Shown one piece after another: positions 1 to 10,876 of a DNA stretch of 64,000 bases. The translations under genes were made by a program, and so were the position numbers. Location: contig JASWJB010000020.1 of assembly GCA_032433595.1 (NCBI GenBank), positions 186,001-250,000 on the forward strand. The letters run 5' to 3'. The DNA is from Conoideocrella luteorostrata. Lineage: Eukaryota; Ascomycota; Sordariomycetes; Hypocreales; Clavicipitaceae. The notes under the pieces were generated by a model. That model worked only from the letters and a program-made list of their open reading frames with translations. It was not told where the DNA came from and searched no databases. Each line of letters opens with the position of its first letter. The stretch's first letter is position 1.

Positions 1-1
1 G

Positions 2-1000
2 ATTTCAACCCTCCGTCATCCATTGTCGGAAAAACATCGAGAAGCAGTTAATTTCCAAATTGGGCAATTGATTCACCGCATCTCAGTTTATCAATCGCCA
101 TGTGGTCGATTTGGTATGACCTCGGCGGTATTAGGGTTTGACCATGCCCACAACAATGCCACTTCGCATCGCGAAACAAGCCTGCACGCTAATAATGGTG
201 TACACAACACTTGGTCAGAAGCTTTCCTCTCATTACTAGAGTCTGTTCTCAGGGATGCTGAAGATGCTACCATTTCAATTCAGTATGAAAGGCTTCGACG
301 CCATGCTGGCAGGTTCAAACACGTCCTAGACGAAGTGAAGATACCCAGCTTGGTGATAGTTGACGCAGGACAGGATTTTAACACACTAGTTGGCTTGCCC
401 GATCATATTGAAGGATGGGAAATGAAGGGCTTTGCGCAACGAGATGACGGAATTGATTGGACTTCGCAGCAACGTCACCCTGCCACATCATCACCATCAA
501 TGCCTGAACCTTCGGGTTGCTCCCCTGTTTCAGGAAATAATGGAAAAGAAGAGCTAGAGCACGATACGATACCAACGCCTACACTCGACATTGTCAGTGT
601 TCCAGCGGTTGTCGGCATACAAGATTGGCATAACAGCGTGTTTGGCGATCCTTATTTCGCGTCTGTGCTGAGTCAAGATGACAATGCAGACGTCTGGGCA
701 GGGCTTGTTTATCAGTTTGAGTGCTCACAGTCCACTGGGTTATGTCAAATACTTTGCTGGGAGAAAGATTCACTACACGCTCAAGTGCGCCGACTACTGT
801 ATGAGAGCTATCATGCTGTTGTTGCAATAGTAACAGAGTTCTATCGGATAGAGGCGGATAGTGACGATCGGGAGCTACCCGCAAGGAAAAGGCTGCTTCA
901 AGCCCTCGCTAAATTGGACGATATTGATGGCTTTGGTGAAGACAAATACCCCAGGTCAGACTCAATAATGTCATCAGCAAAACGACGAAGGTTGGAATGA
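2..1000 (+). CDS. APH-fold phosphotransferase-family protein, C-terminal part (5' end outside window)
   Basis: The frame is open from the left edge to TGA at 998-1000 and has no ATG that could be the true start, so the gene begins outside the window. The visible part (about 332 residues) resembles the C-lobe of fungal aminoglycoside-phosphotransferase/choline-kinase-like proteins. It has a GRFG segment, then a helical TWSEAFLSLLE stretch, a DAG segment and a GIQDWHNSVFGDPYF segment. The last of these resembles the family's I(D/E)W..A.WGDP metal-binding region. The tail is basic (KRRRLE) and could be a nuclear signal. The usual catalytic HGD motif is not visible, perhaps because it lies upstream or is degenerate, so activity and substrate are unknown. 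It converges on ECD with 188 bp between them. Confidence 0.6.
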   Translation: MSTLRHPLSEKHREAVNFQIGQLIHRISVYQSPCGRFGMTSAVLGFDHAHNNATSHRETSLHANNGVHNTWSEAFLSLLESVLRDAEDATISIQYERLRRHAGRFKHVLDEVKIPSLVIVDAGQDFNTLVGLPDHIEGWEMKGFAQRDDGIDWTSQQRHPATSSPSMPEPSGCSPVSGNNGKEELEHDTIPTPTLDIVSVPAVVGIQDWHNSVFGDPYFASVLSQDDNADVWAGLVYQFECSQSTGLCQILCWEKDSLHAQVRRLLYESYHAVVAIVTEFYRIEADSDDRELPARKRLLQALAKLDDIDGFGEDKYPRSDSIMSSAKRRRLE

Positions 1001-1188
1001 GTGAAGGTGGCAATGCGTCCATCCGACTTGGCATCGCGGTTTTCATTATTGGGCGACTGAGCCATTGCCATGATTTGATACTCTTAATCAGCCAGACGCA
1101 CCACAAGTGATGGCCTAATCTCGTTATATCATACCGATAATCTCAGCTTCGTCAAGAGTGCCAAGCAGTCATGTTACTGTTCGCATCT

Positions 1189-3102
1189 TTATTCATCTTC
1201 GTCTCGCGGTAGTGTGAATCCCATCATACCTAATAGATTACTCGCTGGTCCAGCCATACCTCCCTGACTTTTGAAGCTCTCTAAGATGTTCCGAGCCAGA
1301 TTGTAGTCAATGTTTACTCCTATATCAGCGTCTTCTGTTGCAAGACTGCTTGTTGGGGGCCTCGCTTCGTCTTGGCTGTGCATGCGATCCAATCCCTGTC
1401 GTTGACTGTCTTCATCAGGTTTTAGATCTAAAGCACCGTGTTGCTTTAACTCAGCCTCGAGCAGGCCTGCCAGATGTTGCAGCTCATCCAACTCATCCTT
1501 GGGTTCTTCAGATCCTGTTAAGGGAGTTTGGTTTGTTTTCATCAACCTTTCACTCTCCATTATCTCTGTGCCTGTTTGACGCGGTCCCATGAAATCATTC
1601 ATTATTCGCGCAAAAGCCTCATCATCAAAATTTACAGTGCTGTCTTCGGGTTCACAATCTTCATCGGATTCATCTGCATCTGCATCATCGTCATCATCCA
1701 TCTCATCAAGGTTGGCTCCATCCAACCCCGCTTTGTCATCATCAAGAAATGCTTCAAAGCGCGTTACTATCTTCCTGAGATCGGCTTGCACCTGAGCATC
1801 GCCGAAGCCAGACGGTTTCTCCTTGACCACAGAGCGCTGCCCTCCAAGTTCACGCTCGAAATTACCAAAATCAATTTCCATCCAGTTTTCATTGTCGCTG
1901 CGTTGATGATTTGGCCATGATTCCATTTCTTGGTTGGTAGGTAGAGCATCATCTCCATCTTCGATAAGGTCTTGCAAAAGTATGTCGACTTCCCGGACGA
2001 CTCGATGCTTACTCTTATCCGCATTTGTTGCAAGCATCTCATACCCGCATGTTAATTTCATCCCCAGTTCAAGCTGCGACGAACTTGCCCGATTAATGGA
2101 GGAAGAGCAGGTCTGTGGAAGGTTCGAGAATAGAAGTTGCCATCTCGGAGGAGGTTCAAATCGCTGTGACTTCAACTGTGCAAAAAGAACCTTGCTAAAC
2201 TGGATACTTATTGTGACAAGGTCTTCTGGTGGGAACATGAGCGAGCTGGATGCCGATACAATCGGTTCCATGTCGATAGGGTCTCGAAGATAAAACATCT
2301 CAACGGCCATTGCGATAGATTTCGGTAATGTGTGCAAGATGTATGCAAGTTTTCTCGGGATGGTAAGAAGAGTGTAGTGTGAGGAGTACTCTATGAAGTG
2401 CGGGTACTTCTGAAGCCTGTAAAAAGCTTCTGTCTCTACCGGTGGCGATTGAACTAACGCATTAGGTTTGGTTCTGATATATTCGACAGCGTCGCGCAGG
2501 GTGATTGATCTTGAATTTTCGTTTTGTAGATGATGGTCTTTAGGAGATGGTGGTATGATATGTAGCTTTGAGTCATGAACCCATACTCTGTTCTGGTCTA
2601 TTCCAGGGCTGATCCACGAAGGTAGTACCTTAGCTGCCTCGATTAATAAGAATTCGCCATCGGTATCCGCGATGCGGACCCAGAGGCGCGGAAATGATCT
2701 GGTCAACTCTCGTAGCACATAAACTATCAGCCACTCATCCTCAACCGAATCGCCATAGTCTGTTACGCCGTATAAAAAAGTAAGACCTGTCACGCCAGAG
2801 ACAAAGCTGGGTTAGAACATCCAAAGTATGTCTCATCTTTTAAGTAAATATGGCGCTATGCGTGCTGTTTAGAATTACACACCTTGTTCAATCTTCAGTT
2901 CGAGATGAAATTCGTCTCTTTGCCAAATATAGGTCGCGGTAAGACTTTGACACAATTGCGTTGCAGCTTTTCGAAGCGCCTCCAGTTCCTGAATGTGTAG
3001 TCGGTTATCTAATTGTTGTCCAATGATAAATAGATAATATTCCACGCAGTTTTCGGTGGGTTGTTGCCGCCCAGTGCCTAATTCTGGCTTGTCGTTATCC
3101 AT
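1189..3102 (-). CDS. ECD: Ecdysoneless/SGT1-family regulatory protein (ECD)
   Basis: Exons on the minus strand are 3102-2883 and 2786-1189, with a 96-nt intron whose donor is GTGTGT and acceptor GACAG. They encode about 605 residues. The junction restores the family block IEQG-LTFLYGVTDYGDSVE, followed by a conserved segment with DSDGEFLLIEAA-like sequence and WISPGIDQNRVW. The C-terminal third is acidic (a run of D/E near 1640-1700). I chose the ATG at 3102 because the longer open frame upstream starts only with GTG. ECD proteins act in cell-cycle and pre-mRNA splicing (Prp8/R2TP links) in animals, and the fungal members are described as transcriptional regulators of glycolytic genes. Family membership is well supported; the role in this organism is inferred. 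It is divergent from SMC6. Confidence 0.85.
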
Positions 3103-3584
3103 CCTACGCGACTCCTTCGCCTCAACAGCAAACTTAGCTTTTGGGCCGGACTTGGGAGGCACCTGCTCTCCCCGCCCCACCTTTTTATTTTATTTTTGGT
3201 CCTTCCTTTTTTTTTCTGCAGTTTCTAAACAGCTGAACCTGGGGCTTTTCGCGATAAATCGAAGACGGCAGCTAACAAATATCAGTTGGCGGCGCGACTT
3301 TGAAAGAGAAAGCTCTCAAAAGTGGAGCTTGCCGCTTTCGTTAGCTATGCGGCCATCGAAATCCCCACCATGTGACGCGGGCCCATCGCGTCTACGAAGA
3401 CTGGACCAACGCCCGAGACATTGCTTTTTCGTGATTCAGTGTTAACACGACTCTGACCATACCGCTCTGCAGCGCCACAAAGGTGTACATACAAAAGATT
3501 AAAAGCCGATTCTGCTGTTTCAACTTTGCTACTTAAGAAGCCGCTCTTTAAAACTATTAATCGTAACAGGTGACTGTCAGTGCA
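3103..3584. promoter_or_regulatory. Shared promoter region between ECD and SMC6
   Basis: These 482 bp separate two divergent start codons. The stretch has a T-rich tract near 3183-3220 and no supportable ORF. It presumably holds both core promoters. I did not identify a specific factor-binding site. Confidence 0.5.
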
Positions 3585-6500
3585 ATGGCGCCGATCAAGC
3601 GGACAAGAGCGGCAGACAGCGGAGATCAAGAAGATCCGCATGATCAAGAAGAACATACCTCTTTGAATAGGGAATCACAGCTGGTAATGACATTACGTTT
3701 CCGGACTCAAACATTTTCATCTAATGCAACAGTACTAGAGGAAACGACCGCGGGTATCCGAAGACCTACCAACCCGAGTTCGCCTACGATCAGCCACCTA
3801 CGATGCCCAAGAAAGCTCTGACGAAGAGTTCGACGATAATTCTAACAGAGTTCCTTCCCCGCCTCAGACTCAATACGAACTCATGAGGGATGCGGGCTTC
3901 AAGCATTTGCGGGATACGGATAAGGATGACCTCGAGGCTACCCAGAAGCTCAGACAGCGGCCGGCCAATGTTGGCAATAATATGGCTGCAGAGGGTGGAA
4001 TTATTGAAAGTATTACTTGCTATAATTTCATGTGCCACGAGAGACTGCATGTAGAACTCGGTCCTCTGATTAACTTCATCGTTGGCGAGAACGGGAGTGG
4101 GAAGAGTGCGGTTCTTACAGCCTTGACCCTGTGCCTTGGAGGCAAGGCAAGCGACACAAACAGAGGCGGTAGCTTGAAGTCCTTTGTAAAGGAAGGACAG
4201 GACCATGGGAGCCTTGTTGTGAAAATCAAGAATGCGGGGTCCGATGCGTACCAACACGATATTTACGGAGACTCCATTCTCGTTGAGCGACATTTTTCTA
4301 AGTCCGGCAGCAGTGGCTTCAAAATAAAAACTGCACAAGGCCGCATCATATCGACAAAGAAGCAGGAAGTGGACGAGATATCCGAATGGTACGCTCTGCA
4401 GATGGGTAATCCATTAATGGTTCTATCCCAAGATAACGCCCGCCAGTTCCTCAACTCTGCCACCCCGGCCCAAAAATACAAATATTTTGTGTCCGGAGTA
4501 CAGCTGGAACAACTCGACAATGACTATAAAATGTCACAAGATACTTTGGACAAAACCCTGATTGTGCAAGAAGATCTCGAAGGAAAGGCTGAAGAAGTTA
4601 GAAGGGAGATGGAAGACTCGCAAAGGCTTGCGGAGACGGTCACCAGAAACAGTAGTTTGCGAGAGAAGGCTCGACATATTTGCAGCCAACTAGTCTGGTC
4701 ACAGGTTGTTGAGCAGGAACGGTCTTTTGAAAAACAGAGCGAAGAGCTCGAGGCGCTAGCGCAACAGATTCTCAACATGGAACGGGACTGTGACGAGACA
4801 ACCGTGGCACTGAACGATGTTGTGGAAAAGGTAGAACGCGCAAGAGCATCCCGGGATAGCTTGAATGATGAATACGGCTCCATCGAGGAATCTATCGTGA
4901 CCGCAGAAGGAGCTTGGAACAAGGCGAAGAGAGAATTGACAGACTTGCAACGTGAGGAGCGAGATGCTCACGCCCGCCTCAAGACGACAAAGAGCGATAT
5001 TGAAACATACGAGACGAAGATTCGAGAAGAGCTGGAGAAACTCAACGAATCGACTGGTTCGGCTCGGGTAGATAAAGATACTGAACATGAACATGCTCTG
5101 GCACGGCAGGCTAACTTGCAACAACAAATCGATGATTGCACGCATCAGCTGCCCGTCCTTCAATCAAGGGTGGCGGACACTGAAAAATTAATGAAGAGGC
5201 ACCAGCAACTCAAAGATGTCAAACGGAAAGACATACTTGCTGCCGAACAAGGTGTGCGGGAACTTGAGAAAAGCACCGGGTCCGTATACGATGGCTTTGA
5301 TCGAGACATTTCACAACTTGTCAAAGTTATTGCGGCAGACTCGGGGTTTGATTGCAAGCCATTAGGTCCACTGGGTGCTCATATCAAACTTACCAAGCCA
5401 GAATGGTCTGGTATTCTGGAGAAAACACTAGGCGAAGCTCTCAACGCTTTTGTCGTGAGGAGTAAAAGAGACCAGTCTCGCCTATCAGGGTTAATTCGGC
5501 AGTCTAACATGAAAAGACAACCGCCAGTATACATCGCATATGGAGGACGCATTGACACCAGAAATCAAGAGCCAGCTGAGGAGTTTGACACAATTTTACG
5601 TGTCCTAGAATTCGACGAAGATCTAGTTCGGTCGCAACTGATAATTAATAACCAGATTGACAAGGTGATTCTTGTAAAGGATCGAGTTCAGGCAGAAACG
5701 ATTATGATTGATAACGGCCCTCCCTGCAACGTCGTTGCCTGCATCTGCTTTCACGACGGCAAAGGAAAGCGCGGCCAAGGACTACGAATCACCAACCGGG
5801 CTAGTACAATAGGCACAAGCCCCGTGATCCCATCCAACATGAGGCCAAGGATGCAATCAGATTCGGCTCGGCAGTTATCGCTGCAAAAGGACAATTTGAA
5901 ACATCTCGGACTCGAGCTTAGAGAGATAAATTCAGAAGAGCGTTTGGCACAACAATCTTTGCACAAAACGAGATCAGAGCTGGAGAAACTGAGAAAGAAC
6001 ATTAAGGCACTCGAGAATGATCTCCGTCGAACTCAAGCTGATATAGAAAAGGTTCTAGAAGAACTAGACAGTTTCGAAGGTGTTGATGCGCGTTTAGATT
6101 CACTACGATCTGAGCTCGCCACGAAGCGCGCAGAGGAAGATCAACTGGGAAACCAGTATGGCAATATGAGATTGGAGAAACGAGAGCTTAATGCCAGAGC
6201 TGAAGCGGCCAAGATAAACCTGGATTCTGCAAGAAGTGATCAAAAGGACTTCCAAACCCGTGTTGATAAAGCAGATGCCAAGATTCACAAGTATGACTCT
6301 ATGAGACGGATTGCTCTCGCCAAAAAGAATCAGGCTTTCGAAACTGTCGACATGGAAAAGTCTGCGCTTCAGAGGGCGAGGGCGAAATGTGCTGAAAAAT
6401 CTGAAGAAGTCCAAAATTTCATTCGACAAGCTAAATCAGTAGCTCCCGTTCGCGTACACATCCCACATGGAGACAACCATCGAAGCTTAGAGAAAAAGTA

Positions 6501-7263
6501 TGAGAAAATCCGTGAGCAGCTGGCACTACGCGAGGCACGATTAGGTGCAACTGAACAGGAGATATACGACCGCGCCAGAGATGCGAGAAGGAGTTATGAT
6601 GACTACACGCGGGAGACGCAAGTTGTTGACGAAACGATCAAGTCTCTGAAACATGCCCTCGCGGATAGGCTAGGTCTGTGGCGACAGTTTCAGAGACAAA
6701 TCAGCGCTCGTATACGAATCCAATTTAATTATCTATTGAGCGAACGTGGCTTCCGAGGCAAAATAGATCTTGACCATCCTAACCGAAAAGTAAACGTACA
6801 TATCGAACCCGATGAAACGCGAAAAAGCGCTGCAGGACGAAATACGAAAACACTTTCTGGTGGCGAAAAGTCATTCTCATCGATTTGCATGCTATTATCC
6901 GTCTGGGAAGCTATTGGGTCCCCTATCCGGTGTCTTGACGAATTCGATGTGTTCATGGACAACGTCAATAGAGCCATTAGCACCAACATGCTGGTGAGTG
7001 TTTTGTCGCTTTCAGCATGGACTTGGCTGTCAGTAACTGAGGTTCCTACGAAACTAACATCGGCCAAACAGGTTGACACCGCACGCCGCTCCGTGTCAAG
7101 ACAATACATATTAATTACGCCAAATGCGATAGAAGGACGCGCAAGGCTTGACAAAGACGTGAAAATTATTCGGTGCGTCCGTAGTGGACACCACATTCCA
7201 GATAAACACATACTAATATCGAGTTTCAGGCTGACCGACCCTCGGCAACGAATACTGGCCTGA
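3585..7263 (+). CDS. SMC6: Structural maintenance of chromosomes protein 6 (SMC5/6 complex)
   Basis: Exons are 3585-3683, 3739-6993, 7072-7172 and 7230-7263, giving 1162 residues, the usual size for fungal Smc6. The Walker A motif GENGSGKS lies at about 149-156. It is followed by a Q-loop region, long coiled coils flanking a hinge (about 545-690), the ABC signature LSGGEKS at about 1072 and Walker B LDEFDVFMD at about 1099. The C-terminal end is rebuilt by splicing into KIIR-LTDPRQRILA. Exon 1 (33 codons, MAPIKRTRAADSG) joins phase 0 to RKRPRVSED. Smc6 pairs with Smc5 and Nse proteins in homologous-recombination repair and in resolving replication intermediates in the nucleus. All catalytic motifs are intact. 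Introns 2 and 3 interrupt the conserved ATPase tail and are in phase with it. Confidence 0.95.
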
Positions 7264-7539
7264 TACTGTGGCTAGATTCATTATTTCTGGTGCTATAGCG
7301 GATTATCCTATGCACCTCTGCTACGAATTTGATGGAATTACGTAATATATTCAAAACGCAAAGGAAATCCATACCACTGCGACAGACAAGAAATTGGGAG
7401 GTGACACAACGGTATAATCCAGTAAGCGGGAGTCTATCTAGCTCAATGGGTTGTTTGTCCGAGTGATATACAGGACAAGGAGTTACATGTAGCTAATACG
7501 CAGATATTCCCGCCCAAAAAAAAAGTGTAAAGCTTAAAA

Positions 7540-8379
7540 TTATATGTTCACGCCTTTGCTTCGCAGCAGATTGATTCCTGCATTCATTGTGAAGTTGGTC
7601 CATGTGCCAAGACCCTCGAAAACCCCCTCAATCGTGGTCGCTTCGTCCAATCTCCTCATCAAGAACGCATGTGTGTCAGCGAACCCTGCCGATTTGTCGT
7701 TTGTCATGAATAGCTCACTCGCGCTGTATGTCGTTGATAACGAGGCTCGCTTCGAGTACCAGGAGGAGTCCACAGACTTGTCGCCAGCGAGATGTAGAAT
7801 TTCGTCCGAAAGTAAGGCAAGTTCCTTCAGAGAGCTAGGAACATGGCTAGGTTGGGCCATTATAGCAAGGGCCTTGAAAACACGCGGTCAGTTAGAAAAT
7901 ATCCAAAGAGTTCCTTGCAAATAGAGTCCCCTAATGTCTAACATCGTGGTTCTTACTTCTTGCCATCTGTGTATTATGTCCTTGTTTGCAATCAATCTCG
8001 CCCATGCGATGGCCGCGACTCTGGAGCCAGCACTTGTGCCGGCGGAGTTAATTTCGCTGGTGTCAAACAACTCCTCAGTATTGTAAGCAAGATTCAGCCG
8101 TTGCCTAACTAGATGGAACCGAATTAGGCTGAATACGCCATTTGACAACACACTGGGGCTGATATCGAGGTAGCCCGTGTCGCGAGCTCCGAGGCTTATG
8201 GAATGGTGAGAGAACCCATGTTCGGGCACGTGCTGATATGCAGCAGAGAGGATGACATCTTCCACGGTGCCAAACGGCTGCGACGAAGGAGGATGCTCGT
8301 ATGAAAAAAATGTCTTTCGGACGAGGGAAGTAGCACGCGGAATCCGTGTTCGAAGTGCAACTCGGCACAAAACAGGCAT
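7540..8379 (-). CDS. COQ9: Ubiquinone biosynthesis protein COQ9, mitochondrial
   Basis: Exons 8379-7957 and 7872-7540 encode 251 residues. The 84-nt intron (GTAAGA...TTCAAG) is phase 0 and joins IHRWQE to ALAIMAQPSHVP, the conserved Coq9 core. The N-terminus (MPVLCRVALRTRIPRATS) is basic and lacks acidic residues, as expected of a mitochondrial presequence. Next come the EDVILSAAYQHVPEHGFS helix and the lipid-binding TetR-like fold segment ending in DTHAFLMRRL. I chose the ATG at 8379 because the longer frame begins with GTG. Coq9 binds isoprenoid lipid and Coq7 in the matrix-side coenzyme Q synthome. It converges on SMC6, with 276 bp between the stops. Confidence 0.92.
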
Positions 8380-10876
8380 GATCAATTGATGGTTCACTGT
8401 GAGCGATCGTGGGAATGCAACAACTTTGCACCGTACGGGATAGGGGATGTACTAGTACGAAGCAACGCACTAACTACAGCGCAGTGCGACACGAACGTTC
8501 GTGCCCTGCAGCAGACAGAAATAGTTGGTGTAGGGTAGTAGGTCATCTTCGATAGAATGAAAAAAGGCGCCTAGTTATATCCCTGCTCTTTCAGTTCATA
8601 GAAACCTACCTAGGTCAAGTACCGACCAAGTGCTGTAAGCACCTTGGTACCTGTAGCTAAGTGGACGTCCACCAAAAGTCTCGGCACAGACTACTCCAGT
8701 GCTTCAAACCCGGTTGCATAGTCGTAAATCAAAGGTGGTAAAATGGTTGGTACAGCAATAAAGACTCCAATATGTCGCGAGATCATGCGTTCATGTTGAA
8801 GCAAGTGGCACAAAGTCGATACTGAAGAGGGACACAGTGTAGCCCAGCTTAACCGCGTGACAGTGAAAAGCCAAATGCCACGGTTGTGATTCCCAGCTGT
8901 ATTTTATTTACCGTCTGGGCATGCACACCGTGGCGTTTGCGATATGGTCACACCTTGGAGTGTGGAGCCAAGCACCTCTCTGTCCTACTTCAGTCGTCCC
9001 GCAACCACGCACTCATTCTAACTAACTACTCTGTAGTACTTCAGGTGAGTGCAATGTTAGGTGATCCAGGGGCTGGAACTCAGGCTCTTGAGAAATGAGT
9101 GGCAAATCACCAGAGCCTGTTCCCACAGCACTGGTCCACGATACCGTGCGAAGTGCAGAGAGAACGATAAGTGAGCTGAAAGCGGTAAAGCAGTAGTAGA
9201 CAGAATTGATTTTATGCCTCGAGTACCCTGCTGCAGCTGCGATCGATAATCATTAGCACCAACTTATACAGTACCCACTCGACGCCGTATAGCAGAATCA
9301 CAGTGCTTAACGACACATGACAAAGTCGGCAGAGAATTCTTCGCAATTTATAGTTGGTTCGACCTACTACTGGTATGCGTGGAGAACACACCGAGCTCCA
9401 GGCCATGAGGTGGGGACGCGCCTTAAAATATACATAATCGTACGTGGCAGCCGGAAACTTCCTGGATTTTCTACGGCTGGTAGCCTGATTCTGGATGGCA
9501 AACTGAAACCAGATCCCAAGGACCTTTTTTTTTTTTTTTTTTTTCGGACACAGGCCTTTTCCAGACCATTCGAGTGTGTCTACGGAGTAATATAAATTAT
9601 AAATACGGAGTATATAGCTTGCGAATGAGATAACTGGTGGAGATTGACCAAAAAGAGATTACGGAAGTAAACACCTTAACGGGGGCCGTCTGAAGTATCG
9701 CTCTAAGATGGTCGCCTCTACGTACGAAGTACTTAACTTCTATAATTTGTCGTGGTTTGATTTAGTTGACCGATATGATTCTCACGGTCGTCTTGTGTGT
9801 GAGTGCTAGGCCAAATTCAGGTACAACAAACAGTACCTGCGTGTGCCCTCGAAAATGCTTAAGTGTTCAGCACCGACACATCTTTCATCACACTTTGGTC
9901 GAGATTGCCTACGGGGAACCGGTGCTTCTGTTTCCCTACCATGACCAACCACCCCCCTCGCTACGTTTATTAGTCGGTGTTGGTCAACAAAGCTTCCCAA
10001 ACATGCCCATCCATCATTAAGCGCTCGTGCATGCTCCGCACTGCGTACTCCGTACTAGGTACAATACGAGCTCCTCCCGCACATCTCTCTCCCCATCGAA
10101 CTTGTATTTTTTTTTCCACTGTGCGTGTCCCGCAAGTCTCAGCCACGGAATTGGGTCGGCAGTGGTGCACATATTCTGTACGGAGTACAACGTCTTTGCA
10201 CTCATTTCGACGAAAACATCGAACCAACAGTCTGGCACAACACACCACTAAGCAGAGTTCTTGTCCGTCATCGGCACTGTCTGCTTGCTTTTACAACTCT
10301 CCGTTCCTGCACCGCCATTACTACCACGTTACGGAGCACTTGTACGTACAAATCAACTACCTCTACACCATTTGGCCCCTGCCCTGTCCGCTACTCTGTG
10401 ACCATTTTGCCAGTTTGCAGATTGCTTACTTGTTAAGCAAGTGGTTTGATTCGAGGTAGCGGTTCTGTGCCTCGTACCTGAGGTAGGGTAGCTTGCAGCT
10501 CGACCCCTTGTCAATTTTCTTCCTCTGTTGTCCCATTCGCTGCCTCGTCCCCCTTCGCCCGAGTTGGCGGCGCGTCGTTTTTCCCTCATCAACTTGGCTC
10601 TGACAAGCAGGCTTACCCCGTTGTTCTCCCACCCCTCTTCGGCGCGCCACCACCATCCCGATTCCGACTTTGTTGCATTCAGCTTGCATATATCCGAGAT
10701 TCTTTTGTTTGCTGACTGCTCCGGTCTTTCTCCTCACTAGACTACTTGTCTTTCGTCATATTCCCGACCAGTGCCTGCGACCTGGCTTGAGCTACCCTCC
10801 ATCTGTTGAGACACCCGCTGCCTATCACCGAGCATCGGGCACAGAGCCTCGTCGTCTGTAACGCTTAGACATTGTC
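8380..10876. other. Non-coding 2.5 kb stretch between COQ9 and the GBP2-like gene
   Basis: I see no gene I can support here. The left part must contain the COQ9 promoter. The right part (about 10.0-10.87 kb) is rich in C/T and probably holds promoter and 5' leader of the RNA-binding protein gene. Four exact copies of the TACGGAGTA/TACTCCGTA motif lie here (9581, 9604, 10046, 10179). The small ORFs on both strands at 10.0-10.8 kb have no recognisable similarity and biased composition, and I treat them as chance. Confidence 0.6.
9525..9544 (+). repeat. Poly-T homopolymer, 20 nt
   Basis: This is an uninterrupted run of 20 T on the plus strand inside non-coding DNA. It could be a slippage-prone microsatellite, a nucleosome-excluding tract or the oligo-A tail of a vanished retroelement. 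No element body or target duplication is recognisable next to it. Confidence 0.9.

Noticed and set aside
1528..1920. Plus-strand ORF of 130 codons opposite ECD
   Set aside because: It is a shadow of the ECD coding sequence, with Ser/Ile-rich translation of the acidic strand.
9525..9544. Poly-T as a transcription terminator
   Set aside because: A T-run terminator would need a Pol III gene next to it, and none is visible.
10426..10737. 103-codon minus-strand ORF and several plus-strand ORFs in the C/T-rich leader
   Set aside because: Composition-driven open frames in a likely 5' leader; no domain or neighbour context.
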